Assembly (NCBI RefSeq): GCF_002081825.1
Contig: NZ_MUKU01000020.1
Coordinates: 30,504 to 94,503 of the forward strand
Source: Chromobacterium haemolyticum
Lineage (GTDB): Bacteria > Pseudomonadota > Gammaproteobacteria > Burkholderiales > Chromobacteriaceae
DNA: 64,000 nt
Direction of reading: 5' to 3'
Below the pieces are notes generated by a model. It was given only the letters and a program-made list of their open reading frames with translations. It was not told the DNA's origin and searched no databases. Of the stretch, positions 8,238 to 16,885 are shown piece after piece. Within the stretch, counting starts at the first letter, position 1. Every line of letters starts with the position of its first letter. The position numbers and the translations under genes are program-made.

Positions 8238-8468
8238 TTATTGAGCCAGGCGCGCCATTTCGGCGCGGAACAGCGCTTCGTTCCAGCTGCCGCCGTTGGG
8301 GGCGAACGGGCCAAACTGGTTCAGGTGGGCCACCAGGCCGTCCAGATCGTGAATTTCCTGCGCGTAAGCCCGTTCGATGGCGTCGCCCAGCAAGTCTTCA
8401 TAGGGGGTGGGTTCGGCGCGGCGGGCCTGGTGCGGTTCCAGTGCGCGGGGCGGGATGACTCGGCTCAT
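8238..8468 (-). CDS. Small protein, recombinase-like helix domain type
   Basis: 76 aa from ATG 8468, preceded by AAAGGAGC at good spacing; an ATG 18 nt upstream is less well placed. The sequence has LEPHQARRAEPTPYEDLLGD and then LDGLVAHLNQFGP and WNEALFRAEMARL, mostly predicted helix. From memory, proteins of this size and motif are annotated as 'recombinase-like helix domain' and recur next to Rieske oxygenases, but no role is established. It lies 19 bp upstream of the oxygenase and 24 bp downstream of the VOC gene, so it is co-expressed and may be an oxygenase accessory subunit. That role is inference. Confidence 0.7.
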   Translation of the reverse strand: MSRVIPPRALEPHQARRAEPTPYEDLLGDAIERAYAQEIHDLDGLVAHLNQFGPFAPNGGSWNEALFRAEMARLAQ

Positions 8469-8492
8469 GGTGTGCTCCTTTATCAAGAGGGA

Positions 8493-9467
8493 TTAGCGAT
8501 CGGTTTCGCCGGTTTTGTCGGTGAGAAAGCCTGGGCGCGGCGCGGCGGCGCTTTTGGGGCGGCGGGTATGGCCGTCCAGGCCGCCGGCCACCGCCCATTC
8601 GGCGAAGCGTTCCGGGCCCGGTTCGAAGTCGCGCGGCTGCCAGGCCTCGCTTAGCTCGTCTTCGTCGCTGTAGTACTCGACCAGGCCGCCGGCCGGGTTT
8701 TCGAAATACCAGAAGTAGGCGGAGGAGATGGGGTGGCGGCCGGGGCCCAGTTCGGTTTTCCAGCCGCAACGGTCCATGGCCAGGCCGCCGCCTATCACTT
8801 CGTGGATGTCGCGCACGGCGAAGGCCACGTGATTGAGGCCTTTCTTGCCGCTGGGCAATTGCAGCAGGAAGAGGTCGTGGTGGCCGCCGCGCGGCGCGCA
8901 ACGCAGGAAGCTGCCGCGCTGCGGGTATTGATCCGACAGGGCGAAGCCCAAGCGGTCGCAATAGAAGCGGACCATGGCTTCGCGTTGGTCGACGAACAGC
9001 ACCACATGGCCCACTTCTATCGGCTGGGCGTTTTCGTAGACCGGCCCGCGCTGGTCCACGCGCGGCCGATCGCTCCAAGTGTTGAAGCGGGCGCAGTCCA
9101 GCTCCAGCGGCCGTTTGCGGCTCACTTGCAGCGCAATGCTCAAACCGCAGGGGTCTTGGCAGTACAAACGCTCGGCTTCACGCCGGTAGCCGGGCAGATT
9201 GCGAACCCGAGCGGCGTATTGGTCGAGGTCGCCGTCGTTCTCCACGCCCCACACCACTTCCACCAGCGTGGGGCCGTCCTCCAGGCCCTCGGGCAGACCT
9301 GGTCGGTCCGGATGGGCGATGCGCACCACGCCGTCGTTGAGGCTGCGGAATTCCAGCTCCAGCTCGGTCTCGTGGGCCAAGTGCAGTCCCCAATCCAGGA
9401 AAAAGCGTTTACAGGTGGCCAGGTTGGCCGCGCGATAGGTCACTTCGTCTATGCCTACTACCGCCAT
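8493..9467 (-). CDS. Two-domain VOC-family (extradiol) dioxygenase
   Basis: 324 aa from ATG 9467, preceded by GAGGAGGA. Two tandem vicinal-oxygen-chelate domains (about 5-120 and 148-285). The metal triad expected for type I extradiol dioxygenases is present in the second domain: His154 (GHVVLF), His213 (LNHVAFAV) and Glu264 (GGLVEYYSD). This is the catechol 2,3-dioxygenase/BphC-like arrangement that cleaves an aromatic diol next to the hydroxyls. In this cluster it could open the ring produced by the Rieske oxygenase. A C-terminal tail (from about residue 290) is rich in Arg, Pro and Gly. Confidence 0.88.
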   Translation of the reverse strand: MAVVGIDEVTYRAANLATCKRFFLDWGLHLAHETELELEFRSLNDGVVRIAHPDRPGLPEGLEDGPTLVEVVWGVENDGDLDQYAARVRNLPGYRREAERLYCQDPCGLSIALQVSRKRPLELDCARFNTWSDRPRVDQRGPVYENAQPIEVGHVVLFVDQREAMVRFYCDRLGFALSDQYPQRGSFLRCAPRGGHHDLFLLQLPSGKKGLNHVAFAVRDIHEVIGGGLAMDRCGWKTELGPGRHPISSAYFWYFENPAGGLVEYYSDEDELSEAWQPRDFEPGPERFAEWAVAGGLDGHTRRPKSAAAPRPGFLTDKTGETDR

Positions 9468-9487
9468 GAGTGAGTCCTCCTCTATCT

Positions 9488-9586
9488 GAAAAACTTTTTT
9501 GCCACGGAAAACTTCAATACTTCTTGAGCCGCGAAACTCGCGAAACGACACCAACGTTTTGTATTGGCCCGCGGCTAAAAACTTCT
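9488..9586 (-). repeat. Degenerate foldback sequence between ALDH and VOC genes
   Basis: The 119-bp gap begins and ends with related inverted sequences: AACTTTTTTGCCACGG at 9492-9507, and GAAGTTTTTAGCCGCGG on the minus strand at the other side, next to the ALDH stop codon. Between them lie imperfect GCGAAA steps. It looks like a decayed copy of a second intergenic repeat family of the CACGAAA type. Only one copy is in the window. Confidence 0.35.
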
Positions 9587-11065
9587 TTAGCGCGCCCAGG
9601 GCAGCGGTTCCGGGTTCAGCCCCCAGTAGAGGCCTTTCTGTTCCATGTATTGCAAGATGCCCTGTCGGCCTTTTTCACGGCCCAGGCCGCTGTCGCGCCA
9701 GCCGCCGAAGGGGGTGGCCGCAGAGAACTGTTTGTAGGTGTTGATCCAGACGGTGCCGGCCTGTACCGCGCGAGCCACGTGCCAGGCGCGCTGCGCGTCG
9801 CGGGTCCAAACACCGGCCGCCAGCGCGTAGACGCTGTCGTTGGCCTGGGCGATCAAGTCGGCTTCGTTGTCGAAGGGCAGCGCCGCCAGTACCGGGCCGA
9901 ACACCTCGTCCCGGCACAGCCGCGCCTGGTTGTCCAAACCCTCTAGGATGGTGGGCGGGTAGTAGTGGCCGCGATCGAACAGGCCGCCGCGCGGGCGGGT
10001 GCCGCCGCAGAGCAGGCGGCCGCCGTCTTCCAGCGCGCGCGCCACGTGGGTTTCCACTTGGTCGCGGTGGGCGGCGCTGATCAGTGGCCCCATTTGGGTG
10101 ACGGGGTCGGCCGGGTCGCCCAGGCGCAGTTGCTTGGCGCCGGCGAGCAGCCGCTCCATGAACTCGGCGTACAAGGGACGGGCGATGAAGAGGCGGGAGC
10201 CGGCGATGCAGGATTCGCCGGAGGAACTGAAGATGCCGTAGAGCACGCCGGCGACGGCATGATCGAGATCGGCGTCCTCAAACACCATGGTGGGGGATTT
10301 TCCGCCCAGCTCCAGCGAGACCGGCATCAGCTTTTCCGCCGCCAGCGCGGCGATATGGCGGCCGGTGGCGGTGCCGCCGGTGAAGGCCACGCGGCGCACC
10401 AGCGGGTGGCGCACGATGGCGTCGCCGATCAGCGAACCCTTGCCGGGCAATACGCTGAGCAGGCCCTTGGGCAGGCCGGCTTGTTCGCAGAGCCGCGCCA
10501 GTTCCAGCGCCAGCAGCGGCGTGAGCTCCGCGGGCTTCAGTACTACCGCGTTGCCGGCGGCCAGCGCCGGCGCCAGTTTTTGCGCTTCGCTGGCGATGGG
10601 GGAATTCCAGGGCGTGATGGCGGCCACCACGCCCATGGGCTCATGCAGGCTCAGGCTGAGGTAATCGCCGCGCGAGGGCGTGACGCTGTCTTCCAGCGTT
10701 TCACAGGCGGCGGCGAAAAACTGAAAGGTGGCGGCGGCGCTGGCCACCAGCGCGCGGGTTTCCTGGATAGGTTTGCCGTTGTCCTGCCGTTGGCGCTGGG
10801 CCAGTTCTTCGGCGCGGGCGCGGATGCCTTCGGCCACGCGGTAGAGCACCCGCGCGCGCTGGTGCGGCTTCCATTGCGGCCAGCCGCTGGTGTCGAATGC
10901 GCGCTGCGCGCCCTGAATGGCGGCCTCCACATCGTCAAGGTTGGCGGCGCGCAAGCTGGCGACGGGCTCGTTGGTGGCCGGGTAGCGGCTGTGGTAGAGC
11001 TCGCCGCCGCCCAGACGCCAGTCGCCGGCGATGCAGATGGGCAGTGGAGCAGGTAAGGAGGTCAT
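9587..11065 (-). CDS. Aldehyde dehydrogenase (NAD(P)-dependent)
   Basis: 492 aa from ATG 11065. The upstream frame continues into the neighbour and was not used. Catalytic Cys286 is in SSSGESCIAGSR and the general base Glu252 in LELGGKSP. Asn154 (TPWNSP) and Lys177 (LKPAE) complete the usual active site, and VAFTGGTATGR is the cofactor-binding loop. It oxidises an aldehyde to the acid. It follows the aspartate dehydrogenase-like and TPP-enzyme genes, so the likely substrate is the aldehyde made by 2-oxoacid decarboxylation. The length is normal for the superfamily. Confidence 0.92.
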   Translation of the reverse strand: MTSLPAPLPICIAGDWRLGGGELYHSRYPATNEPVASLRAANLDDVEAAIQGAQRAFDTSGWPQWKPHQRARVLYRVAEGIRARAEELAQRQRQDNGKPIQETRALVASAAATFQFFAAACETLEDSVTPSRGDYLSLSLHEPMGVVAAITPWNSPIASEAQKLAPALAAGNAVVLKPAELTPLLALELARLCEQAGLPKGLLSVLPGKGSLIGDAIVRHPLVRRVAFTGGTATGRHIAALAAEKLMPVSLELGGKSPTMVFEDADLDHAVAGVLYGIFSSSGESCIAGSRLFIARPLYAEFMERLLAGAKQLRLGDPADPVTQMGPLISAAHRDQVETHVARALEDGGRLLCGGTRPRGGLFDRGHYYPPTILEGLDNQARLCRDEVFGPVLAALPFDNEADLIAQANDSVYALAAGVWTRDAQRAWHVARAVQAGTVWINTYKQFSAATPFGGWRDSGLGREKGRQGILQYMEQKGLYWGLNPEPLPWAR

Positions 11066-11073
11066 GTGGATTC

Positions 11074-11898
11074 CTAAATGGCGATGGCCTGGGCATGGTT
11101 GAGCAGAGCTCGCGCCACGCTGTAGACGGTGAGGGCCGAGGTTTTGGGGTTGCTGGCCAAAGGGCGGCCTTGCAGGCTGAGGCTGAGTTCTCCAAAGCCG
11201 CCGCGGGCGTCGATGCGGTGCAGGTTGCCGCTGATGGCCGGGTCGGCGTAGAGCTGGACTTGCACCCGGTCCAGGCCCAGGCTGGCCAGCGCCACGGTGG
11301 CGGCGACATTGGCGTTTTTGGGGAAACGCCGCGCGGCTTCCCGCGCCGATCCGGAGAAAATCAACTGCGCTTGTTGCAGCGCGGACAGGTCCCAATCCTG
11401 TTCGGCCGCTGTGCCTTGCCAGGCGCGCGGCGGTTTGCGGCCGGTGTAGCGCACATGCTCCAGACCGCCTAGGCGGGCGGCGGCCAGCGCGTCGATGGCG
11501 CCGACGGCGCCGGACAGCAGCCGCGCTTGCGCGCCGCCGCGCCGCGCCGCGGCCTCCACCCGCTCCAGCATGACGGTGTCCGTCAGCGCGCCGGCGGAGA
11601 CGATCAGACAGTCGATGCCGCGTTCCAGCGCCGGCAGCACGTGCTGTTCAATGGCGGCGTGGCCGGCGCATTCCACTAGCAGGTCCGGCGCGGGCGCGTC
11701 CGGGGCCAGCGCGCGCAGGGACCGCGCTTGCGGGGCGAGCCGGGCCAGGGCGTCGCGGACGCGGGGGGCATCCGGCGCATGCGTCAGCACCTGGCCGACG
11801 CGCAGCGCCGGGTCCGCGGCGATCAGTTCCAGCACGCCGGCGCCGATGGCGCCGCAGCCTACCAGGGCGATGTCCAGCATGGGCTTGGGGCGGGCCAT
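11074..11898 (-). CDS. L-aspartate dehydrogenase family protein (NadX/DUF108-like)
   Basis: 274 aa. An N-terminal Rossmann fold has GCGAIG at residues 14-19 and a second domain contains LSGAVGAIDALAAAR, then RFPKNANVAATVALASLG and DPAISGNLHRID, the signatures of aspartate dehydrogenase. The Met at residue 7 is an alternative start. The reaction is NAD(P)-dependent interconversion of aspartate and oxaloacetate plus ammonia. In thermophiles it can feed NAD synthesis, but here the gene sits 4 bp from a TPP enzyme and 8 bp from an ALDH within a catabolic cluster, so it may act on an amino acid intermediate. A P. aeruginosa homologue in a similar cluster (PA3505, from memory) has been shown to have this activity. 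Confidence 0.85.
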   Translation of the reverse strand: MARPKPMLDIALVGCGAIGAGVLELIAADPALRVGQVLTHAPDAPRVRDALARLAPQARSLRALAPDAPAPDLLVECAGHAAIEQHVLPALERGIDCLIVSAGALTDTVMLERVEAAARRGGAQARLLSGAVGAIDALAAARLGGLEHVRYTGRKPPRAWQGTAAEQDWDLSALQQAQLIFSGSAREAARRFPKNANVAATVALASLGLDRVQVQLYADPAISGNLHRIDARGGFGELSLSLQGRPLASNPKTSALTVYSVARALLNHAQAIAI

Positions 11899-11902
11899 GG
11901 CT

Positions 11903-13555
11903 TTATTCCTGTTTATTGGTGGGCGGGCCGGCGAAGACGCTTTTGAAGCGGCCGATCGACAGCATGTCTATTTCCAGCAAGAAGGGGCCGCGCTGTTCCA
12001 GGGCGGCGGTCAGCGCCGTGTCCAGGTCTTCCAGCCGGCTGACCTTGCGGTGCTGCAGCCGCAGCGAGGCGCATAGCTGGGCGTAGTCCGGGGTGTGCAG
12101 ATCGACATAGCACCGGCGGCCGCCGTATTGGGCGTCCTGGATATTCTTGATCACGCCGTAGCCTTGGTCGTTCATCAGGATCATCACCAGATCCGCTTGC
12201 TCCTGCGCGGCGGTGGCCAGCTCCCCTAGGTTGAGGATGAAGCCGCCGTCGCCGGCCAGGCCCAGGGTCTTGCGGCCGCTGCCGTGAGCGGCCGCGCCAA
12301 TGGCGGCGCCTATGCTCATCGCCAGGCCCTGGCCGATGCCGCCGCCCAGCGCGTGGACGCCAGCGGTGGGGGTGAACAGCCGCAGTTGGCGGTTGCCCCA
12401 GGTGCTGTTGGACACGGTGACATCGCGCACCCAGTTGAAGTCGCGGCCGATGCGGGCTTGCAGCGTGTCCACCAGCTGGCGGTAAGGGCCTAAGCCGTCC
12501 AGCAGGGTTTCGGCGGCGCTTTGGCGCGCGCGCCAGAGGTCGGCGGGCAGCGCGGGGTCGACGCGCATGCGGCCTTCCAGCCGGTTAGCCAGGCCGTCCA
12601 GCGTCAGCGCGGCGTCGCCGCAGACAAAGCTGTCGCTGGCGTAACCGCGGCCTTCCGCCTCGGGGTCTGCGTCGACGCGGTACAGCGGGCGTGGAAGCTT
12701 GAGTTCGTATTTCAGGGTTTCGTTGCCGCGCAGGCGGGAGCCGACCACCAGCATGGCGTCGCAGCTTTGATAGAAGGCTTCCACCGGCGCCTGCAGATTG
12801 TAGGCGCCCAGGCTGCGTTCATCGTCTTCCGGCACGATGCCGCGCCCCTGCGTGCTGCTGACGACGCCAAAGCCCAGCCTTAGCAGCCGCCGCACCGCGT
12901 CGCCGGCGCCGCGCGCGCCGCCGCCCAGCCACAGTAGGGGCCGTCGCGCCGCGGCCAGCCGGTTCGCCAGCGCGTCGAGAGCGGCTTCTGACGGCACCGC
13001 CGCGATGAGCGGCAGCGGCGCGAGATCGGCCGGCAAGGGAATGCGCCGGGCCTGGATGTCGATGGGAATCTCAATGCTGACCGGGCCGGCGGGCGCGCTC
13101 AAGGCGGCGCGCACCGCTTGCTTGAACACGCCGACCGCGGTTTCTGCGCTGCGCACGCGAAAAGCGGTTTTGGAGATCGCCCGCAACATGCTTAGCTGGT
13201 CAGGCGCTTCGTGGATGTAGGCCAGGTCTTGATCCAGGTAAGGGGTTTCGATCTGGCCGGTAATGTGGAGTAGCGGGGTGCCGGCGGTGAGCGCCTCGAC
13301 CATCGCGCCGGCGGCGTTGCCGGTGCTGGTCAGGCAAACGCCCAGCCCTCCGGTGGTGCGGGCGCAGGCGTCGGCCATATTGGCGGCGCCGGCTTCGCCG
13401 CGTGCCGGCACAAAGCGGATGCGGCCGCGCTGGTTCAGCGCGTCGAGGATGGGCATGTTATGGATGGAGATCACCCCGAAGGCGGCTTTGACGCCGCAGT
13501 TTTCGAGAAAGATCGCCAGCGCTTCGCCAACGGTGACGGTGTGTTTATCTGGCAT
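11903..13555 (-). CDS. Thiamine pyrophosphate-dependent enzyme (2-oxoacid decarboxylase/acetolactate synthase-like)
   Basis: 550 aa with the three-domain order of the family. The PYR domain carries the catalytic glutamate in PARGEAGAANMA (Glu54), the central domain is a Rossmann-like fold, and the PP domain holds GDGGFILNLGEL followed by MNDQGYG, the GDG-N metal/TPP motif. The relatives are acetolactate synthase, benzoylformate decarboxylase and similar carboligases or decarboxylases; the product cannot be told from sequence. The gene overlaps the preceding SDR by 11 bp, indicating translational coupling. With the ALDH two genes on, it could convert a 2-oxoacid to an aldehyde and then to an acid. 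Confidence 0.88.
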   Translation of the reverse strand: MPDKHTVTVGEALAIFLENCGVKAAFGVISIHNMPILDALNQRGRIRFVPARGEAGAANMADACARTTGGLGVCLTSTGNAAGAMVEALTAGTPLLHITGQIETPYLDQDLAYIHEAPDQLSMLRAISKTAFRVRSAETAVGVFKQAVRAALSAPAGPVSIEIPIDIQARRIPLPADLAPLPLIAAVPSEAALDALANRLAAARRPLLWLGGGARGAGDAVRRLLRLGFGVVSSTQGRGIVPEDDERSLGAYNLQAPVEAFYQSCDAMLVVGSRLRGNETLKYELKLPRPLYRVDADPEAEGRGYASDSFVCGDAALTLDGLANRLEGRMRVDPALPADLWRARQSAAETLLDGLGPYRQLVDTLQARIGRDFNWVRDVTVSNSTWGNRQLRLFTPTAGVHALGGGIGQGLAMSIGAAIGAAAHGSGRKTLGLAGDGGFILNLGELATAAQEQADLVMILMNDQGYGVIKNIQDAQYGGRRCYVDLHTPDYAQLCASLRLQHRKVSRLEDLDTALTAALEQRGPFLLEIDMLSIGRFKSVFAGPPTNKQE

Positions 13556-14345
13556 GACGCGACAGGCCTCCGGAGATGTCGAGATGGCTTCCCGTGGTGT
13601 AGGAAGAGAGCGGGGATGCGAGGAAGAACACGGCTTGAGCGGCTTCTTGCGGCCGGCCCAGCCGGCCTAGCGGGATTTGTTTGCGCGCGGCGAGCGCGGC
13701 GCTCCATTGGTCCCAGTCCTGCGCCGGATCGTCGCGTTCGGCGAAGCGCCGCCGCCACTGTCCAGAATCGACCAGGCCGATCAGGATGCCGTTGACGCGT
13801 ACGCCGCGCGGGGCGAATTCAGTGGCCAGCGAGCGCACCAGGTTGAGTACGCCGGCGCGAGCGGCGGAGGTGGCCACCATGTGGGGTTCCGGCTGTAGGG
13901 CCAGCAGCGAGTTGACGCAGACGACGGCGGCGGGCGCGCGGCGCTCCAATTGAGGCAGGAAGCTGCGGGTAGGATGGATCACGGACAGGAATTTCAGCCG
14001 AAGTTCTTCCAGCCAGGCCTCGTCGCTGGTGTCTGCGAAGGTGGATACCCTGCCTTGACCGGCGTTGTTGACCAGGATGGAGGCCGGGCCCAGCCGGGCT
14101 TCCGTCTCCGCGGCGAAGGCGGCTATCGCGTCGCGATCGAGCACGTCGCAGGCGCGGGCCAGCAGCCGGGCGGCGGGGAAGCGTTGCCGCAACAGCGCTT
14201 CGGCCTGAGCCAGCCGTTCCGCGCTGCGGCCGCAGAAGGCCACCGCGGCGCCGGCGGCGAGGAATTGTTCGACACAGGCGAGGCCGATGCCGGAGGAGCC
14301 GCCGGTGACGACGGCGACGGACTGATCAAGATCGCAAAAGCTCAT
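13545..14345 (-). CDS. SDR-family protein with substituted catalytic Tyr and Lys
   Basis: 266 aa from ATG 14345, with GGAG seven bases upstream. The cofactor motif TGGSSGIG and NNAG are intact. The catalytic serine is present in CVNSLLAL, but 13 residues later, where Tyr is expected, is Thr, and four residues after that Arg replaces Lys (TSAAR instead of YxxxK). The classical proton relay is therefore missing. The C-terminal SSYTTGSHLDISGG is normal for SDRs. It may use another general acid, act as a non-redox lyase/isomerase, or be structural. It sits between the IclR regulator and the TPP enzyme. Confidence 0.88.
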   Translation of the reverse strand: MSFCDLDQSVAVVTGGSSGIGLACVEQFLAAGAAVAFCGRSAERLAQAEALLRQRFPAARLLARACDVLDRDAIAAFAAETEARLGPASILVNNAGQGRVSTFADTSDEAWLEELRLKFLSVIHPTRSFLPQLERRAPAAVVCVNSLLALQPEPHMVATSAARAGVLNLVRSLATEFAPRGVRVNGILIGLVDSGQWRRRFAERDDPAQDWDQWSAALAARKQIPLGRLGRPQEAAQAVFFLASPLSSYTTGSHLDISGGLSRHAR

Positions 14346-14357
14346 CGGAGGCTCCAT

Positions 14358-15176
14358 TCACAGGTGGATGACTTTGCCCATGCCGCCGCCGGCGTGGCCC
14401 AGCGCGCGGGACAGCTCGGCGGCGGCGGCGCGGATGTGGCCGGCCAGCGTATCGGCTTGGCCGGGCTCCAGCCTGGGCATGGGGAGGGTGGCGCCGATGG
14501 CGGCGATGATGGCGCCGCCGTGGTTGCGCACCGGGGCCGCCACGGTGGAGATATTGGTTTCGAAGAAGCCTTCGCCCACCAGGCAGGGGGGCTCCCGGTC
14601 TTGCTGCAGCAGGTGGAACAGCTCCAGCGTGTTGCGCGGGGTCTGGCTGGAGTGGATGTCCAGATGCTCTTCCGGATACAGCTCGCGTAGTTTCTCCAGC
14701 GGCAGTTCCGACAGCAGGATGCGGCCAAACACGGTGGCGTGAGCGGGCAGGCGGGCGCCGATATTGATGTTGGAGGCGATCCAGGACGGCGGGTTGACCT
14801 TGGCGACGTAGACGATGGAGCGTCCGTCGCGCACCACCAGGCTGCAGGCGTGGCCGATCCGGTCACGCAGCCGCCCCAGCACCGGCAGACCTAGTTCGGT
14901 CAGCTCCAGCGAGGACAGGTATTCGAAGCCCAGGCGCAGCACGGCGATGCCCAGCCGGTAGTCGCGGCCGCCTTCGGCGCGTTCAATGAAGCCCAGTTGT
15001 TCCAGCGTGGCCAGCATGCGGAACACGGTGGAGCGCGGCAGCGCCAGCCGGCGGGCCAGTTCCGGCGCGCTCAGCGTGGGTTCGCTGCGGCTGAACTCGC
15101 CCAATAGGCGCAGGCCGCGTTCCAGGGCCGGCACGGTGTAGCGGGCCGGGTCGTCGTTATGGTTCGAGTCATCCAT
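14358..15176 (-). CDS. IclR-family transcriptional regulator
   Basis: 272 aa from ATG 15176, preceded by AAAGGAAA. Residues about 15-80 form a winged helix-turn-helix (ALERGLRLLGEFSRSEPTLS, then PRSTVFRMLATLEQLGFIER). The rest is the IclR effector-binding domain, including LPAHATVFGRILLS and the NHGGAIIAAIGATLPMPR segment. IclR proteins commonly control aromatic and acid catabolism in response to a small ligand. Being inside the operon, it probably regulates it. The inverted repeats in the 17.8-18.0 kb divergent promoter region are its most plausible targets. Confidence 0.93.
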   Translation of the reverse strand: MDDSNHNDDPARYTVPALERGLRLLGEFSRSEPTLSAPELARRLALPRSTVFRMLATLEQLGFIERAEGGRDYRLGIAVLRLGFEYLSSLELTELGLPVLGRLRDRIGHACSLVVRDGRSIVYVAKVNPPSWIASNINIGARLPAHATVFGRILLSELPLEKLRELYPEEHLDIHSSQTPRNTLELFHLLQQDREPPCLVGEGFFETNISTVAAPVRNHGGAIIAAIGATLPMPRLEPGQADTLAGHIRAAAAELSRALGHAGGGMGKVIHL

Positions 15177-15193
15177 GGCGGTTTCCTTTGCTC

Positions 15194-16072
15194 TTAGAGA
15201 GGGACGGGGGCGATGACGGCGAGCAGCCGCGCCGCCAGCTCGGCCGGCGCTTCGATATGGCAGGCGTGGCCGCAATTGGGCAGCGGTTCGAACGGCGCGT
15301 CGAAGACGGCGGCGACGGCGCGGCAGTCCGCGGGCGGGGTGGCCAGGTCGTGTTCGCCGCACCAGACCGCCACCGGCAGCGGGGAGGGCGCGTAGCGGGC
15401 GATGTCGTCGCCAGTCAGCAGTTCGACGGCTTGGCCGTAGCCGTCCTCATCAAGCTGGGCCATATTCCAGCGTACCCAGGCGCGCGCGGTCGCGTCGGCG
15501 GCGGCGGAGAGCAGGCGGGCGGGCGCTTGCGCAGCCACTTGGACAATGCCTTGGGTGTGCAGCGCGCGCAGCCGGTCTTTGCGGATCCGCATGCCGTCGG
15601 CGCGTCGGTCAATGGCGCCGTAGCCGCGGGCGGGGGAGACCAGCAACAGCCGCTCCAGCCGCTGCGGATAGCCGTGGGCGTGGGCGGCGGCCATCAGGCC
15701 GCCCAAGGAGTGGCCAACCAGCGCGCAGCGGGTGACGCCGGCGGCTTTAAGAAAGCTTTCCAGCGCCAGCGCGTAATCGCCGGCTCTGGGGCGGGCCTGC
15801 TGCAACGGGGTGGAGTCGCCGTAGCCGGGCGCATCCCAAGCCAGTACGCGAGCATGCGGCGCCAGCGCGTCGGCGACGTCAAGCCAGCTGGCTGAGGTGG
15901 AGCCGATGCCGTGCAGCAGTACGATGGTTGGCTCGCCGGCGCCGCATTCGCGGTAGGCGAAGACGCGGCCGGCCGCGTTCAGGCGGCGTTCCGGAAAGCT
16001 TTGGCGCAAGCGCCGACGCAGGCCGAGCAGAACAGCCTCATCGGCCGCCGCGGGTAGATCCAGTGCGGTCAT
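15194..16072 (-). CDS. Alpha/beta hydrolase of the catabolic cluster
   Basis: 292 aa from ATG 16072, with GAAGGGA upstream. Oxyanion HGIG is at 54-57, nucleophile elbow GHSLGG with Ser122, acid Asp in GEHDLATPP and His in NCGHACHIEAP. Several relatives are meta-cleavage product hydrolases, esterases or enol-lactonases. It lies between the IclR gene and an SDR gene, 17 and 11 bp away, so it is part of the operon. Its likely place is either downstream of ring cleavage or at an initial ester hydrolysis step. The P. aeruginosa hydrolase PA3509 occupies the same position, from memory. Confidence 0.87.
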   Translation of the reverse strand: MTALDLPAAADEAVLLGLRRRLRQSFPERRLNAAGRVFAYRECGAGEPTIVLLHGIGSTSASWLDVADALAPHARVLAWDAPGYGDSTPLQQARPRAGDYALALESFLKAAGVTRCALVGHSLGGLMAAAHAHGYPQRLERLLLVSPARGYGAIDRRADGMRIRKDRLRALHTQGIVQVAAQAPARLLSAAADATARAWVRWNMAQLDEDGYGQAVELLTGDDIARYAPSPLPVAVWCGEHDLATPPADCRAVAAVFDAPFEPLPNCGHACHIEAPAELAARLLAVIAPVPL

Positions 16073-16083
16073 GGGGTGTCCCT

Positions 16084-16839
16084 TCAGTGCATGACGAAGC
16101 CGCCGTTCACCGCCAGCAATTGGCCGGTGACGAAGCGGGAAAGATCGGACAAACAGAACAGCACCGCGCCGCAGACGTCGTCCGGGGTTTGCGGGCGTTC
16201 CAACGCGCGCTGCTCCACATATTGACGATGGCGCGCGGCGGAAACCTGAGCGGTGGCTTCGCCCAGGGTCAGGCCGGGCGCGACGGCGTTGACGGTGATG
16301 CCGGCCGCGCCCAGTTCGCGCGCCAGGCTGCGGCTCATGGCGATGACCGCGCCCTTGCTGGCGGCGTAGGCCAGCAGCCGCGGCGCGCCCCATAGCGCGG
16401 TGTCGGAGGCGAGGTTCACCACGGCGCCGCGGCCGGAGGCGCCCAGCGCCTGAGCGCAGGCCATGGTCGTCAGCCAGACGCCGCGCACGTTGACCGCCAT
16501 CACCCGGTCCCAGCACTCAATATCCAGTTCGGCGGCGGCAATGCCGCCGGAATCGGTGACCGCGCCGTTGTTGACCAGGCCGTCCAGCCCGCCCAGCAAG
16601 CGGACGGCTTCATCTACGCCGCCGCGGATGGAGGCCGGATCGGCCAGATCCAGAGGCAGCGCCCAGGCGGTATGGCCGGCGGCGCGCAGCTGTTCCGCCT
16701 CGGCCTGCGCCAGTTCGTGGCGCAGGTCGGCAATCACCACCGCCGCGCCTTCTCGGGCTGCGCTTTGGGCGAAGGCGAGCCCGAGTCCGCGTGCGCCGCC
16801 GGTGATCAGAACGCGTCTGTCTTTGAGGTTGTCCGGCAT
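16084..16839 (-). CDS. SDR-family NAD(P)-dependent oxidoreductase (classical active site)
   Basis: 251 aa from ATG 16839, with AAGGAG seven bases upstream. The cofactor motif TGGARGLG is at 13-20, NNGA stands in place of NNAG, and catalytic LAYAASK contains the Tyr-x3-Lys pair, with serine in NLASDTALWG. It should be a working dehydrogenase/reductase of an alcohol or a cis-diol. Unlike the other SDR in the cluster, its active site is intact. It is the second gene of the minus-strand operon, 46 bp after the porin gene, and lies next to the hydrolase. Confidence 0.9.
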   Translation of the reverse strand: MPDNLKDRRVLITGGARGLGLAFAQSAAREGAAVVIADLRHELAQAEAEQLRAAGHTAWALPLDLADPASIRGGVDEAVRLLGGLDGLVNNGAVTDSGGIAAAELDIECWDRVMAVNVRGVWLTTMACAQALGASGRGAVVNLASDTALWGAPRLLAYAASKGAVIAMSRSLARELGAAGITVNAVAPGLTLGEATAQVSAARHRQYVEQRALERPQTPDDVCGAVLFCLSDLSRFVTGQLLAVNGGFVMH

Positions 16840-16885
16840 GAAATCTCCTTGAAAGGGTTGGCGTGGGCGCAAGGCCGTTTGCGGA

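Noticed and set aside
5372..8458. Very long antisense frame (1028 codons) opposite the MFS, reductase and Rieske genes
   Set aside because: GC-rich third-position bias leaves the antisense frame open. The minus-strand genes there have complete family motifs, and the antisense translation is low-complexity Ala/Gly/Gln without domains.
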